Origin: Pseudomonas nitroreducens NBRC 12694
GTDB taxonomy: Bacteria > Pseudomonadota > Gammaproteobacteria > Pseudomonadales > Pseudomonadaceae
Reading direction: 5' to 3'
Assembly (NCBI RefSeq): GCF_002091755.1
Contig: NZ_BDAI01000001.1
Coordinates: forward strand, 434,001 to 498,000
DNA length: 64,000 bases
The notes under the pieces were generated by a model. The model was not told the DNA's origin, ran no database searches, and was given only the letters and a program-made list of their open reading frames with translations. Positions 35,581-44,086 of this stretch are shown here, one piece after another (the stretch's first letter is position 1; every line of letters starts with the position of its first letter). The position numbers and the translations under genes were made by a program.

Positions 35581-36327
35581 TCAGCGCACCGCCAGCAGCA
35601 CCGCACAGACGATCAGGAAGGCACTGAAGGCCATGCGCAGCTGACGTTCTGGCAGCGCGTGGGCCAGCCGCACGCCCCAGGAAATGCTCACCAGGCCGCC
35701 CAGCGCCAGCGCGCTGCCCATGCGCCAGTCCACGTGGCCGTGCACCGCGTAGGTTGCCAGCGCCACGCCCGTGCTGGGCGCCGCCAGGGCCAGCGCGAGG
35801 CCTTGGGCGATCACTTGGGTCAGGCCGAACACCGAGGTCAGCACCGGCGTCGCCAGAACGCCACCGCCCACACCAAACAGGCCGCCCAGCGAACCAGCCC
35901 CCAACCCCAGAACGCCCATCCAAGGCAGGCCGTAGCGCGGCGTGCTGCCACCCTGCGGCACGGGCTGGAACAGGCGCACCAGCAGGTACAGCGCCAACAG
36001 CACCAGGAAAACCACGAAGGCCGTGCGCATGCTACGGGCATCCAGGTTGACGGCAATGCTGGAAGCGAAGAACGCACAGACCAGGCCGGTCAGCGCCAGC
36101 ACCCCGGCCTGGGCGAAATCGATGCGATTGCGCTGGTGATAGCGCCAGATTGCCAGCAGCACGTTCGGCACCACCATCACCAGCGCGGTACCCTGCGCCA
36201 GCTGCTGATCCAGCCCGAACAGCACGCCCAGCGCCGGAATCGCCAGCAGCCCGCCGCCGATACCGAACAGCCCACCCAGGCTGCCCAGCACGACGCCGAG
36301 CAGAAAGTCCACGACCAGATCCCACAT
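35581..36327 (-). CDS. TSUP/TauE-SafE family membrane permease
   Basis: This 248-residue inner-membrane protein has about eight helices. The duplicated TSUP motif appears twice, LGSLGGLFGIGGGLLAIPAL (about 15-34) and LGGLFGVGGGVLATPVL (about 148-164), the mark of anion permeases moving sulfite, sulfonates or other sulfur anions. The start at 36327 follows GGAGGTGCG. It is divergent from a LysR gene 96 bp away, which is its likely regulator. The substrate is unknown. Confidence 0.88.
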   Translation of the reverse strand: MWDLVVDFLLGVVLGSLGGLFGIGGGLLAIPALGVLFGLDQQLAQGTALVMVVPNVLLAIWRYHQRNRIDFAQAGVLALTGLVCAFFASSIAVNLDARSMRTAFVVFLVLLALYLLVRLFQPVPQGGSTPRYGLPWMGVLGLGAGSLGGLFGVGGGVLATPVLTSVFGLTQVIAQGLALALAAPSTGVALATYAVHGHVDWRMGSALALGGLVSISWGVRLAHALPERQLRMAFSAFLIVCAVLLAVR

Positions 36328-36423
36328 CACGCACCTCCACAACAGTGCGTCCATGCTAGAAAAGCCTGGCTGGATGGGAAACGCAAAGCGCTGCACAATG
36401 GCTTTGCCTTTCTCGCATAGCCA

Positions 36424-37389
36424 ATGAATGCCATGACGCCCTCCAACCTCGAGGACCAGCTCGATCTTTACCTGGACGTGCTCGACAACGGCAGCTTTTC
36501 CGCTGCCGCCCGCCTGCGCCAGCTCACTCCTTCCGCCGTGGCACGACGCATGGACTCCCTGGAGCAGGGGCTGGGATCGACCCTGCTCGTGCGCAGCACC
36601 CACAAGGTGCGCGCCACGCCGGCTGGGCTGGCCTTCGCCGAACGGGCACGGCGGATCGTCAGCGAACTGCGTCAGGCGCGAGCGGAGGCCGTGTCCCTGA
36701 GCACCGCGCCGGAAGGCCTGATCCGCATCGACGCCCCGGTGCCTTTCGGTCGTCGCCACCTCGCACCGGCGCTGGTCGACTTTCTCGCCGCCAACCCCGG
36801 CCTGGACGTGCAACTGCGGCTGATCGACAGCTTCACCGACACCCGCGGGGAGAACCTCGGCCAGGTCGACCTGGTCCTGCGCATCGGCACCCTGCCTGAA
36901 AGCCGCCTGGTCGCCACACGCCTGGCGTCCATGCGGCGGGTCGTCTGCGCCAGCCCCGCCTACCTGAAGCACCACGGCAAGCCTGCCTCCCCCCTGGAAT
37001 TGCCGGAGCACATCGGCCTGGACTGGGAAGGCCTGGCGCCGGCACTGGCGTGGCGTTTCCTCATCGATGGGAGGCTGCAGCAGCTCCGGCCGCGCCGCTT
37101 GCGCATGACCGCCAATAACGCGGAAACACTGGTGGAAGGCGCGCTGCAGGGCATCGGCCTGGCGCACCTGCCGACATGGCTGTGCAGCGAGTACCTGATC
37201 AGCGGCCAGTTGCTGCCTCTGTTCTGCGAGAACGGCCTCCCCGAACCAGAGCCCGGCGTCATCCACGCGCTGCGCCTGCAACGCGGTACCCACCCGCGCA
37301 GCGAACGCCTGCTGGCCTTCCTGCTGAAGCGCTTTGGTTTCCCTCCCCCCTGGGACACGGCACTGGAGGAAGCGCTGTTCAAGAATTAA
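36424..37389 (+). CDS. LysR-family regulator (CrgA/AaeR-like)
   Basis: This 321-residue protein has an N-terminal HTH (YLDVLDNGSFSAAARLRQLTPSAVARR) and effector domain (GLIRIDAPVPFGRRHLAPALVDFL) of the large subgroup represented by CrgA, DsdC-like and AaeR regulators. ATG 36424 and ATG 36433 both lack a strong ribosome-binding site. It sits divergent from the TSUP permease and directly upstream of ohrR, from which it is separated by a 62-bp gap holding a possible OhrR site. Confidence 0.87.
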   Translation: MNAMTPSNLEDQLDLYLDVLDNGSFSAAARLRQLTPSAVARRMDSLEQGLGSTLLVRSTHKVRATPAGLAFAERARRIVSELRQARAEAVSLSTAPEGLIRIDAPVPFGRRHLAPALVDFLAANPGLDVQLRLIDSFTDTRGENLGQVDLVLRIGTLPESRLVATRLASMRRVVCASPAYLKHHGKPASPLELPEHIGLDWEGLAPALAWRFLIDGRLQQLRPRRLRMTANNAETLVEGALQGIGLAHLPTWLCSEYLISGQLLPLFCENGLPEPEPGVIHALRLQRGTHPRSERLLAFLLKRFGFPPPWDTALEEALFKN

Positions 37390-37398
37390 CCATCGCGC

Positions 37399-37413
37399 TA
37401 AATTAATGCGCAA
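37399..37413. promoter_or_regulatory. Candidate OhrR site upstream of ohrR
   Basis: TAAATTAATGCGCAA; on the opposite strand TTGCGCATTAATTTA. This matches 13 of 15 bases of the site at 37959 upstream of ohr. It lies about 40 nt before the ohrR start. Confidence 0.55.
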
Positions 37414-37451
37414 TTACCTCTTCGCCTCGAGCGCCCAGCCCGGAGCACGCC

Positions 37452-37901
37452 ATGACCAAGCCAGACCCGACCTGCGAAGCCCTCAAGCTGGATAACCAGC
37501 TGTGCTTCGCCCTCTACTCCACCTCCCTGCAGATGACCAAGGTGTACAAGCCATTGCTGCAGGAACTGGGGCTCACCTACCCGCAGTACATCGCCATGCT
37601 GGTGCTCTGGGAAGAAGACGGCATCACCGTGGGCGAGATCAGCTCACGCATGCTCACCGACCCCGGCTCGCTCACGCCGCTGCTCAAGCGGCTCGAAACC
37701 GAAGGCCTGATCACCCGCACCCGCAGCCAGGCAGACGAGCGCGTCGTGCAGTTGCGCCTGACCGACAAGGGCCGGGAACTGCGCCGACAGGCGGAGCGCA
37801 TTCCGGCCTGCATCCTGGCCAGCAGCGGTCTAACGTTGGACAGTCTGAAGCGACTCCAGGAGGAGCTCGTGGACCTGCGCGGACATTTGCAAGCCCCGTA
37901 A
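37452..37901 (+). CDS. ohrR: Organic hydroperoxide-sensing repressor OhrR
   Basis: This 149-residue MarR-family repressor is inactivated by organic peroxides. LKLDNQLCFALYSTS places the sensing Cys at 18, and a second Cys at 120 (RIPACILASSG) puts it in the 2-Cys class. The conserved Tyr pair in VYKPLLQELGLTYPQY that contacts the sulfenate is present. The recognition helix SLTPLLKRLE and wing RSQADERVVQL are intact. It lies upstream of ohr on the same strand with 172 bp between, where a second operator is seen. Confidence 0.94.
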   Translation: MTKPDPTCEALKLDNQLCFALYSTSLQMTKVYKPLLQELGLTYPQYIAMLVLWEEDGITVGEISSRMLTDPGSLTPLLKRLETEGLITRTRSQADERVVQLRLTDKGRELRRQAERIPACILASSGLTLDSLKRLQEELVDLRGHLQAP

Positions 37902-37958
37902 ATCGGGGCTTATGCCCAAGCTGCAGGTTCCTTAGTCAGAAATCTTCCAAAAATTATC

Positions 37959-37973
37959 TTGCGCACTAAATTA
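37959..37973. promoter_or_regulatory. Candidate OhrR site upstream of ohr
   Basis: TTGCGCACTAAATTA, 13 of 15 identical (in inverted orientation) to the site before ohrR. It is 100 nt upstream of the ohr start within an AT-rich gap. Confidence 0.55.
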
Positions 37974-38073
37974 AATAGAACTAACTTTCTCCTCACGAAC
38001 TGCTTAGCGCACAAGATATTAAGCAGCAAGACATTCTCAACCAGACTTACCTGACAGCGAATCGGAGACCACC

Positions 38074-38502
38074 ATGCAAACCATCAAAGCCCTCTACACC
38101 GCCACCGCTACCGCCACCGGAGGCCGCGACGGCCGTGCCGTTTCCTCGGACGGCATCCTCGACGTAAAACTGTCCACCCCGCGTGAACTGGGCGGCGCCG
38201 GTGGCGAAGCCACCAACCCGGAGCAACTGTTCGCCGCTGGCTACTCGGCTTGCTTCATCGGCGCCATCAAGTTCGTCGCCAGCCAGAGCAAGAAGCAGAT
38301 CCCGGCGGACGCCTCGATCACCGGCAAGGTCGGCATCGGCCAGATCCCCGGCGGTTTCGGCCTGGAAGTCGAGCTGAACATCAATCTGCCGGGACTGGAC
38401 CAGGCCGAGGCGGAAGACCTGGTCGCCAAGGCTCACCAGGTCTGCCCCTACTCCAACGCCACCCGCGGCAATATCGACGTGCGCCTGAACGTCAGCGTCT
38501 GA
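38074..38502 (+). CDS. ohr: Organic hydroperoxide reductase Ohr
   Basis: This 142-residue OsmC/Ohr-fold enzyme uses lipoylated partners to reduce fatty-acid and other organic hydroperoxides. Catalytic Cys60 is in GYSACF and resolving Cys124 in HQVCPYS. Arg18 (GGRDGRA) and Glu50 (NPEQLF) complete the active site. Length and spacing are exactly those of P. aeruginosa Ohr. It is regulated by the adjacent OhrR. Confidence 0.96.
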   Translation: MQTIKALYTATATATGGRDGRAVSSDGILDVKLSTPRELGGAGGEATNPEQLFAAGYSACFIGAIKFVASQSKKQIPADASITGKVGIGQIPGGFGLEVELNINLPGLDQAEAEDLVAKAHQVCPYSNATRGNIDVRLNVSV

Positions 38503-38535
38503 CTCCAGCGCCGACAATCCAGAACGCTAGAAACG

Positions 38536-38564
38536 AAAAAGCCCGGCATCAGCCGGGCTTTTTT
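38536..38564. terminator. Bidirectional terminator between ohr and efp
   Basis: AAAAAGCCCGGC (38536-38547), loop ATCA, GCCGGGCTTTTTT. It serves both convergent genes. Confidence 0.9.
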
Positions 38565-38580
38565 GTGTCTCGAATCAGGC

Positions 38581-39147
38581 TCAGGCCTTGACGCGGGACT
38601 TGTACTCGCCAGTGCGGGTATCGATTTCGATCGAGTCGCCGATTTCGCAGAAGGCGGATACCTGGACTTCAGCACCGTTCTTCAGGCGAGCGGTCTTCAT
38701 CACTTTACCGGAGGTGTCGCCACGGACGGCCGGCTCGGTATAGACGATTTCGCGAACGATGGTGGTCGGCAGTTCAACGGAGATGACTTTCTCGTTATAG
38801 AAGACCGCTTCGCAGACGTCGGTCATGCCGTCTTCGATGAAGGTCAGCACGCCTTCCAGATCGTCTTTCTCGATCTCGTACTGGTTGAACTCGGTGTCCA
38901 TGAAGACATACAGCGGGTCCGCGAAGTAGGAGTAGGTTACTTCCTTGCGATCGAGGATGATCGGCTCCAGCTTGTCGTCGGCCTTGAACACGGTCTCGGT
39001 GCCGGCACCGGTCAGCAGGTTCTTCAGCTTCATCTTGACGACCGCGGAGTTACGGCCGGACTTGTTGAACTCGGCCTTCTGGATGACCCAGGGGGCGCCA
39101 TTGATGTTGGCAACCTGGCCAGCGCGGAACTCTTGTGCGGTTTTCAT
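38581..39147 (-). CDS. efp: Translation elongation factor P
   Basis: This 188-residue three-domain beta-barrel factor relieves ribosome stalling at polyproline. The modification loop reads NKSGRNSAV with Arg32 in place of the lysine of E. coli EF-P. Arg32 is the residue rhamnosylated by EarP in Pseudomonas, and earP lies immediately upstream in the same direction (42 bp between). The start at 39147 (MKTAQEF) is the family start. Confidence 0.97.
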   Translation of the reverse strand: MKTAQEFRAGQVANINGAPWVIQKAEFNKSGRNSAVVKMKLKNLLTGAGTETVFKADDKLEPIILDRKEVTYSYFADPLYVFMDTEFNQYEIEKDDLEGVLTFIEDGMTDVCEAVFYNEKVISVELPTTIVREIVYTEPAVRGDTSGKVMKTARLKNGAEVQVSAFCEIGDSIEIDTRTGEYKSRVKA

Positions 39148-39189
39148 ACGATTATCCGATTGGATTGGAGACAAAAATCAGGGGCCATA

Positions 39190-40317
39190 TCATAGCCAAT
39201 TTGTATAAAAACGCACCAGCCCCGCAGCAAGATCGGTTTGTTCGCCCAGGCGCCGTTGCCAATTGCCAATCCACGCGGACCACTCCGGCAACCGTCTTTC
39301 CAGCTTTCGCCAGGCTTCCCCGGCATCACCCTGGCCATTCCAGGCCATCCAGAACGCCATCAGCTCGGTCCGCAGCGGCTCGTCCATTCCGTCACTGAAC
39401 AGGGCCATGAAGGCCTGCAGCTTCTCCAGGTGAACATCGTCATCCTGCTGGTAGATGTGCCAGACGAATGGCCGCCCCGCCCACTGCGCCCGCACGAAGG
39501 AATCCTCACCACGAACCGCGTTGACATCGCAACTCCACAAGAGCGGGTCGTAGTCCTCCTGGCGCACGAAGGGCAGTACTTGCAGGCGCAGCGCACCGCG
39601 CTGGAACTGCCCCCCTGCTTTTAACGTTCTCTGCGCCCAGCGCTCGACATCGGCCAGCACCCTGCCCTCCGGTACCAGCAACAAAATGCTGTCGGAGCTG
39701 GCGGCCAATGCGTCGAGCCAACTGCCCAGCGCGGCATTTTCATAGGCGAACAGGGAAATGCGCCGCTCATGGGCACGCGGGTGCACGCCCAGACTTTCCA
39801 GGAACCGAAGGCTGGCCGCCGGGTCGGCCTGGAAAGCGTCACGCCGTGCAATCAGGTCGCTCTCGCGCAACAGCCCGCCGGTGGCCGGAGTGAAACCGGG
39901 GAAGTAGAAGTACTTCTGCAAACCGTTGGCCTGCATCGATGGCAAGCCATGGCAGGACTCCACCCACGGCTCGGCGCTGAGGTATTCCAGGTTCAGCCAC
40001 AGAGGCGGCTGCCGGCGTTGCTTCATCGCTTCTATATAGGCAGGCGGCATTTCGCAGGCAAAGGCCTCGATCACCACGTCCGCCGCTTGAGTATCCTGCC
40101 AGGGCTTCGGCCACAGGCGTACCTCCACGCCGGATTGGTGTTGCGATTCGGCCGCGCCATCGGCGGCCGGGCAGATACGCACAAAGGCCGCCAGATCGTC
40201 GACCCATAGCCGAACCCGCTGGCCATGTTCGCCGGCCAGTTGGCGAGCCAGTCTCCAGGTGACACCGATATCGCCATAGTTGTCGACTACGCTGCAGAAA
40301 ACGTCCCAGTTGGCCAT
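39190..40317 (-). CDS. earP: EF-P arginine rhamnosyltransferase EarP
   Basis: This 375-residue GT-B glycosyltransferase transfers rhamnose from dTDP-L-rhamnose to Arg32 of EF-P. The N-terminus WDVFCSVVDNYGDIGVTWRLARQL contains the catalytic Asp in DNYGDIG (about 13-19). The nucleotide-sugar site near the C-terminus includes FVRQEDYDPLLWSCDVNAVRGEDSFVRAQWAGRPFVWHIY, seen in parts (DVNAVRGEDSFVRAQWAG). The gene is cotranscribed with efp. The Arg32 loop in the neighbouring EF-P is the matching substrate. Confidence 0.96.
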   Translation of the reverse strand: MANWDVFCSVVDNYGDIGVTWRLARQLAGEHGQRVRLWVDDLAAFVRICPAADGAAESQHQSGVEVRLWPKPWQDTQAADVVIEAFACEMPPAYIEAMKQRRQPPLWLNLEYLSAEPWVESCHGLPSMQANGLQKYFYFPGFTPATGGLLRESDLIARRDAFQADPAASLRFLESLGVHPRAHERRISLFAYENAALGSWLDALAASSDSILLLVPEGRVLADVERWAQRTLKAGGQFQRGALRLQVLPFVRQEDYDPLLWSCDVNAVRGEDSFVRAQWAGRPFVWHIYQQDDDVHLEKLQAFMALFSDGMDEPLRTELMAFWMAWNGQGDAGEAWRKLERRLPEWSAWIGNWQRRLGEQTDLAAGLVRFYTNWL

Positions 40318-40413
40318 GCGCTCTCCGGAGGATCAGATGGCGCCAGTGTACCCGCGATCCAGGCCGTGCTCCTTAAGCCGATGAATCCGTTGGGAAAAAC
40401 TTTCAAAAAACAT

Positions 40414-40442
40414 TTGCCAAGGAGGAAACCTTTGAGTAAAGT
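40414..40442 (+). promoter_or_regulatory. Sigma-70 promoter of tRNA-Ser
   Basis: TTGCCA (40414-40419), a 17-nt spacer, TAAAGT (40437-40442), then discriminator GCGCGCC, identical to that of the tRNA-Glu/Gly promoter. Confidence 0.75.
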
Positions 40443-40478
40443 GCGCGCCTCGACAGACACAGCGCTGTCGAGAAATCT

Positions 40479-40568
40479 GGTGAGGTGTCCGAGCGGTTGA
40501 AGGAGCACGCCTGGAAAGTGTGTATACGAGAAATCGTATCGAGGGTTCGAATCCCTCCCTCACCGCCA
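40479..40568 (+). tRNA. tRNA-Ser (GGA)
   Basis: The 90-nt type II tRNA starts GGTGAGGTGTCCGAG, has anticodon loop CTGGAAA (GGA), a long variable arm (TGTATACGAGAAATCGTATCGA), T arm GGTTCGAATCC, and an encoded CCA. Confidence 0.97.
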
Positions 40569-40576
40569 GATTCATG

Positions 40577-40609
40577 AAAAGCCCGGCTAAGCAATTAGCC
40601 GGGCTTTTT
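40577..40609 (+). terminator. Terminator after tRNA-Ser
   Basis: AAAAGCCCGGCTAA, loop GCAA, TTAGCCGGGCTTTTT. It has a long perfect stem and begins 9 nt after the tRNA. Confidence 0.9.
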
Positions 40610-40882
40610 CGTTTTCCCCTTCACACTTTCTTCACCTGTTGCGACCTAGTTGCAAGTTGTCCGCTGGACAAATGCACAACGGCGATTAAACAGTTGTTCG
40701 ACCATAGGCGACAGTCATCTGACGGCTTGGTTCCGCAGGCCGGAAAGCGGCCTCGGAGCTTGCCTGACGCACTTTGGAAACACTCCTTTGCCAGATTGGA
40801 CAGTTTTTGCCCAAATCGGCCTCGCACAACTGCGAAGAGCGACCTAACATGAAAAAAAAGTGCCGTACTTGCGCTTGGTCAG
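40610..40882. other. Gene-free stretch upstream of the oprI promoter
   Basis: The gap from tRNA-Ser to oprI is about 410 bp. Apart from the terminator at its left and the oprI promoter at its right, no coding frame, palindrome or repeat of note is seen. Direction-neutral short frames exist but lack ribosome-binding sites. Confidence 0.5.
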
Positions 40883-40910
40883 TTTACTTACTACAAGTAA
40901 TGGGTACTAT
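40883..40910 (+). promoter_or_regulatory. Predicted oprI promoter
   Basis: TTTACT (40883-40888), a 16-nt spacer, TACTAT (40905-40910), about 70 nt upstream of the oprI ATG. It lies in the AT-richer leader expected for one of the most abundant cell proteins. Confidence 0.6.
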
Positions 40911-40979
40911 GTAGTCCGGCTAATTTCCCAGTCATGGGAGATTGCTTTTAATGGAAATGTCCACCTTAAGGGGAACACG

Positions 40980-41231
40980 ATGAACAACGTTCTGAAATTC
41001 TCTGCTCTGGCTCTGGCTGCTGTTCTGGCCACCGGTTGCAGCAGCCACTCGAAAGAAACCGAAGCACGTCTGACCGCTACTGAAGACGCCGCTGCTCGCG
41101 CTCAAGCCCGTGCCGATGAAGCCTATCGCAAGGCTGACGAAGCTCTGGCCGCCGCTCAGAAAGCCCAGCAGACCGCTGACGAGGCTAACGAGCGCGCACT
41201 GCGTATGCTGGACAAAGCCAGCCGCAAGTAA
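40980..41231 (+). CDS. oprI: Major outer-membrane lipoprotein OprI (Lpp-like)
   Basis: This 83-residue lipoprotein has signal peptide and lipobox LATGCSS (Cys20), then a single long alpha-helix with Ala-rich heptads (AAARAQARADEAYRKADEAL and on) that trimerises. It ends in a C-terminal Lys (ASRK) that can be joined to peptidoglycan. OprI is an identity marker for fluorescent pseudomonads. AAGGGG precedes ATG 40980. Just downstream is an L,D-transpeptidase gene on the opposite strand, an enzyme class that can attach such lipoproteins to the wall (association by position only). Confidence 0.97.
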   Translation: MNNVLKFSALALAAVLATGCSSHSKETEARLTATEDAAARAQARADEAYRKADEALAAAQKAQQTADEANERALRMLDKASRK

Positions 41232-41251
41232 TAGATCTTCGGATCTGTTCG

Positions 41252-41282
41252 AAAAAACCGACCCTTCGGGGTCGGTTTTTTT
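41252..41282 (+). terminator. Terminator after oprI
   Basis: AAAAAACCGACCC, loop TTCG, GGGTCGGTTTTTTT. A short AGATC/GATCT hairpin precedes it (41233-41246). Confidence 0.92.
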
Positions 41283-41310
41283 ATGCCCGCAGGAAAGTAG
41301 CTGGCAAGAA

Positions 41311-41337
41311 AAAGCCCGCTCGCGGCGGGCTCTTTCG
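41311..41337 (-). terminator. Terminator after the L,D-transpeptidase gene
   Basis: AAAGCCCGC, loop TCGCG, GCGGGCTCTTT; in the minus direction it ends in GGGCTTTTTC. Confidence 0.8.
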
Positions 41338-41350
41338 CTGGAGTAGAAAG

Positions 41351-42334
41351 TTACTGCAGCGGCATCGCATCCTGGTCGACAGTGGCGGCAACCGAACCGC
41401 CCTGCTGCACTTGCTGCGGCTGGGCAATGGCAACCGGCAGGCCATCTTCGGCGGCAACCACTTCACGCACCACGTTCCAGTCCATCTGCATCTGGCTGGC
41501 GATGTCTTCGCGCTTGAGCAGCGCGTTGATCACGGCGGTATGCTTGTCGACGACCGAAGGATCACCGTTGTCATCGATCGGCGCATGGGCTTCGAGGTAG
41601 ATCTTGCCTTCGCTGCGACCGAACTTGTACGGCTCGTTGATGATGCGCACCTTGGTACCCACCGGGATCATCGAGAACAACTGGGTCACGTCCCAGTTGT
41701 ACATGCGGAAGCAACCGTGGCTGGTACGAGTACCGATGCCGAACTTCTTGTTCGAACCATGGATCAGGTAGCCGTGGAAGCCCAGGCTCATCTTGTACGG
41801 CCCCAGCGGGTTGTCCGGGCCTGGCGGCACCACGGTCGGCAGCGGATCACCATCGGCGGCGTGCTCGGCGCGGATCGACGCCGGCGGATACCAGGCCGGG
41901 TCCTTGGTCTTGGCGATCACGCTGGTGCTGCCCACCGGCGAACCCCAGCCTTCACGACCAATGCCCAGGGCGTAGGTGTAGACGACGTTCTTGTCCTTGG
42001 GGAAGTAGTACAGGCGGTATTCGGCGAGGTTGATCACCACGCCCTCGCGCGGACCGGCCGGCAGGACGAAGCGGGTCGGAATGATGATCTCGGTGCCCAC
42101 ACCCGGCAGCCAGGCATCGACGCCCGGGTTGGCGGCGATCATCTCGGAGTAACCGAGGCCGTATTTCTCGCCGAGGTCGGCGAAAGTGTCTTCGTACTTG
42201 GCCTTGATCACCTGGACCTGGCCGACGATATCGTCACCCGGCGCCGGCAACGGCAATTCAATGGCGGAAACGGGGCCGGCCGAGAGCAGCGCGGCGAGGG
42301 ACAGCGAGCAGGCGGCAATGACGCGCGACAACAT
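41351..42334 (-). CDS. L,D-transpeptidase (ErfK/YbiS family)
   Basis: This 327-residue periplasmic enzyme has signal peptide LSRVIAACSLSLAALLSAGPVSA, then a LysM domain (about 40-88: VIKAKYEDTFADLGEKYGLG, PGVGTEIIIPT) for peptidoglycan binding. The YkuD catalytic domain (about 95-235) carries HGYLIHGSNKKFGIG and the nucleophile motif TSHGCFRMYNWD (Cys about 207). Such enzymes make 3-3 crosslinks or attach lipoproteins to peptidoglycan. ATG 42334 is preferred over 42364 because it starts the signal peptide. Confidence 0.92.
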   Translation of the reverse strand: MLSRVIAACSLSLAALLSAGPVSAIELPLPAPGDDIVGQVQVIKAKYEDTFADLGEKYGLGYSEMIAANPGVDAWLPGVGTEIIIPTRFVLPAGPREGVVINLAEYRLYYFPKDKNVVYTYALGIGREGWGSPVGSTSVIAKTKDPAWYPPASIRAEHAADGDPLPTVVPPGPDNPLGPYKMSLGFHGYLIHGSNKKFGIGTRTSHGCFRMYNWDVTQLFSMIPVGTKVRIINEPYKFGRSEGKIYLEAHAPIDDNGDPSVVDKHTAVINALLKREDIASQMQMDWNVVREVVAAEDGLPVAIAQPQQVQQGGSVAATVDQDAMPLQ

Positions 42335-42407
42335 CCGAGGATCCTTGACGTGGGCAATGAGCAAAGGGTGACCAGTTTACCACCGCAAGCCCCGTCAACG
42401 GGAGATA

Positions 42408-42686
42408 TCAGACGAGCCAGGAACCGCGCGCGCCGCGCTTTTCCTCTTCCAGTTGTTTCAGGCAGGCCGCGCAGATGCGCCGGTCGCGCAGCAGCGGCCT
42501 CTCGGCGCCGCGCCAGAGTGGCTGCGCCGGCAGCAGGCTGCCGCACAGGGTGCGGTCGGCCGGGGTTCCCAGCTCCAGTTGGCGCGCAACCAGGTGCACC
42601 CGCACTTCGCGGCAGGCGAACAGGTCCAGCTGCTCATCGGGTTCGATCAACTGGTAGGCGAAGAGGGTCCAGGCGTGGCGCGACAT
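42408..42686 (-). CDS. Small hypothetical protein with C-terminal CxxC
   Basis: This 92-residue soluble protein contains one CR near the middle and a C-terminal RRICAACLKQLEEEKRGARG whose CAAC could bind metal or be redox active, plus a further Cys in RTLCGSLL. No named family is recognised. ATG 42686 fits; an earlier in-frame ATG is at 42710. A hypothetical gene occupies the same place beside tesA in P. aeruginosa. Function unknown. Confidence 0.65.
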   Translation of the reverse strand: MSRHAWTLFAYQLIEPDEQLDLFACREVRVHLVARQLELGTPADRTLCGSLLPAQPLWRGAERPLLRDRRICAACLKQLEEEKRGARGSWLV

Positions 42687-42773
42687 AGGGGGTTCCAGAA
42701 GGGTGCGCAAACATAGCCGAAAGGCCGGGCGCGGGGAAGCCTCGATTCAGTGGTTTATTACTGCAACCGCCCA

Positions 42774-43379
42774 TCACAGCAAGGGTTTGAGCGTCGGCCA
42801 CACGTTGTCGAGCAGTTTAGGCTGTGCCGCCACCGCCGGGTGAATGCCATCCGCCTGCATCATGCCCTGTACACCGCCGACTCCTTCGAGGAAGAACGGT
42901 ACCAGCGGAATCTTCTGCTCGCTCGCCACGCTGTCGAAGACCTTGGCGAATGCATCGGTATAGCGCTGCCCGTAGTTCGGCGGCAGGCGCATCCCCAGCA
43001 GGATGACCTTCGCGCCCGCCTGGCGCGACTGATCCACCATGGAGGCAAGATTCTGTTGCAATTGCGCCGGCGCCATCCCGCGCAGGCCATCGTTGCCGCC
43101 CAATTCGATCACCACCAGCTTCGGCTTCTGCTCCGAGAGCAGCGCCGGCAGGCGCGCGAGGCCGCCTGCCGTGGTGTCGCCGGAGATCGACGCATTCACC
43201 ACCTGGTAGTCGAAACCCTGCTCCTTCAAGCGCTTGTCCAGCAGGCTGACCCAACCCAGGCTGGTATCCAGCCCCAAACCGGCGCTGATACTATCGCCGA
43301 CGACCAACAGCGTCTGCGCCGCGGCCTGCTGCGTGATCAGAAGCAACGCCAGGCAGCCGCCCATTAGCCATGCACGCAT
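42774..43379 (-). CDS. tesA: Periplasmic acyl-CoA thioesterase/lysophospholipase TesA
   Basis: This 201-residue SGNH hydrolase has a 21-residue signal peptide (MRAWLMGGCLALLLITQQAAA). The nucleophile is Ser30 in VVGDSISAGLG (Ser9 of the mature form). Gly and Asn of blocks II and III are in ELGGNDGLRG, and the Asp-His pair is in ADGIHP near the C-terminus. The length equals that of P. aeruginosa TesA, an arylesterase/thioesterase. Its start is only 10 nt from the divergent ybbA start, so both promoters must lie inside coding sequence or overlap. Confidence 0.95.
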   Translation of the reverse strand: MRAWLMGGCLALLLITQQAAAQTLLVVGDSISAGLGLDTSLGWVSLLDKRLKEQGFDYQVVNASISGDTTAGGLARLPALLSEQKPKLVVIELGGNDGLRGMAPAQLQQNLASMVDQSRQAGAKVILLGMRLPPNYGQRYTDAFAKVFDSVASEQKIPLVPFFLEGVGGVQGMMQADGIHPAVAAQPKLLDNVWPTLKPLL

Positions 43380-43389
43380 CGGATTCTCC

Positions 43390-44073
<684 letters not shown>

Positions 44074-44086
44074 CGGACGAGCGCCG

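Noticed and set aside
36328..37413. Long upstream extension of the TSUP permease frame
   Set aside because: The added 362 codons are antisense to a LysR gene and have no hydrophobic segments. The start at 36327 has GGAGGTGCG and begins the first helix.
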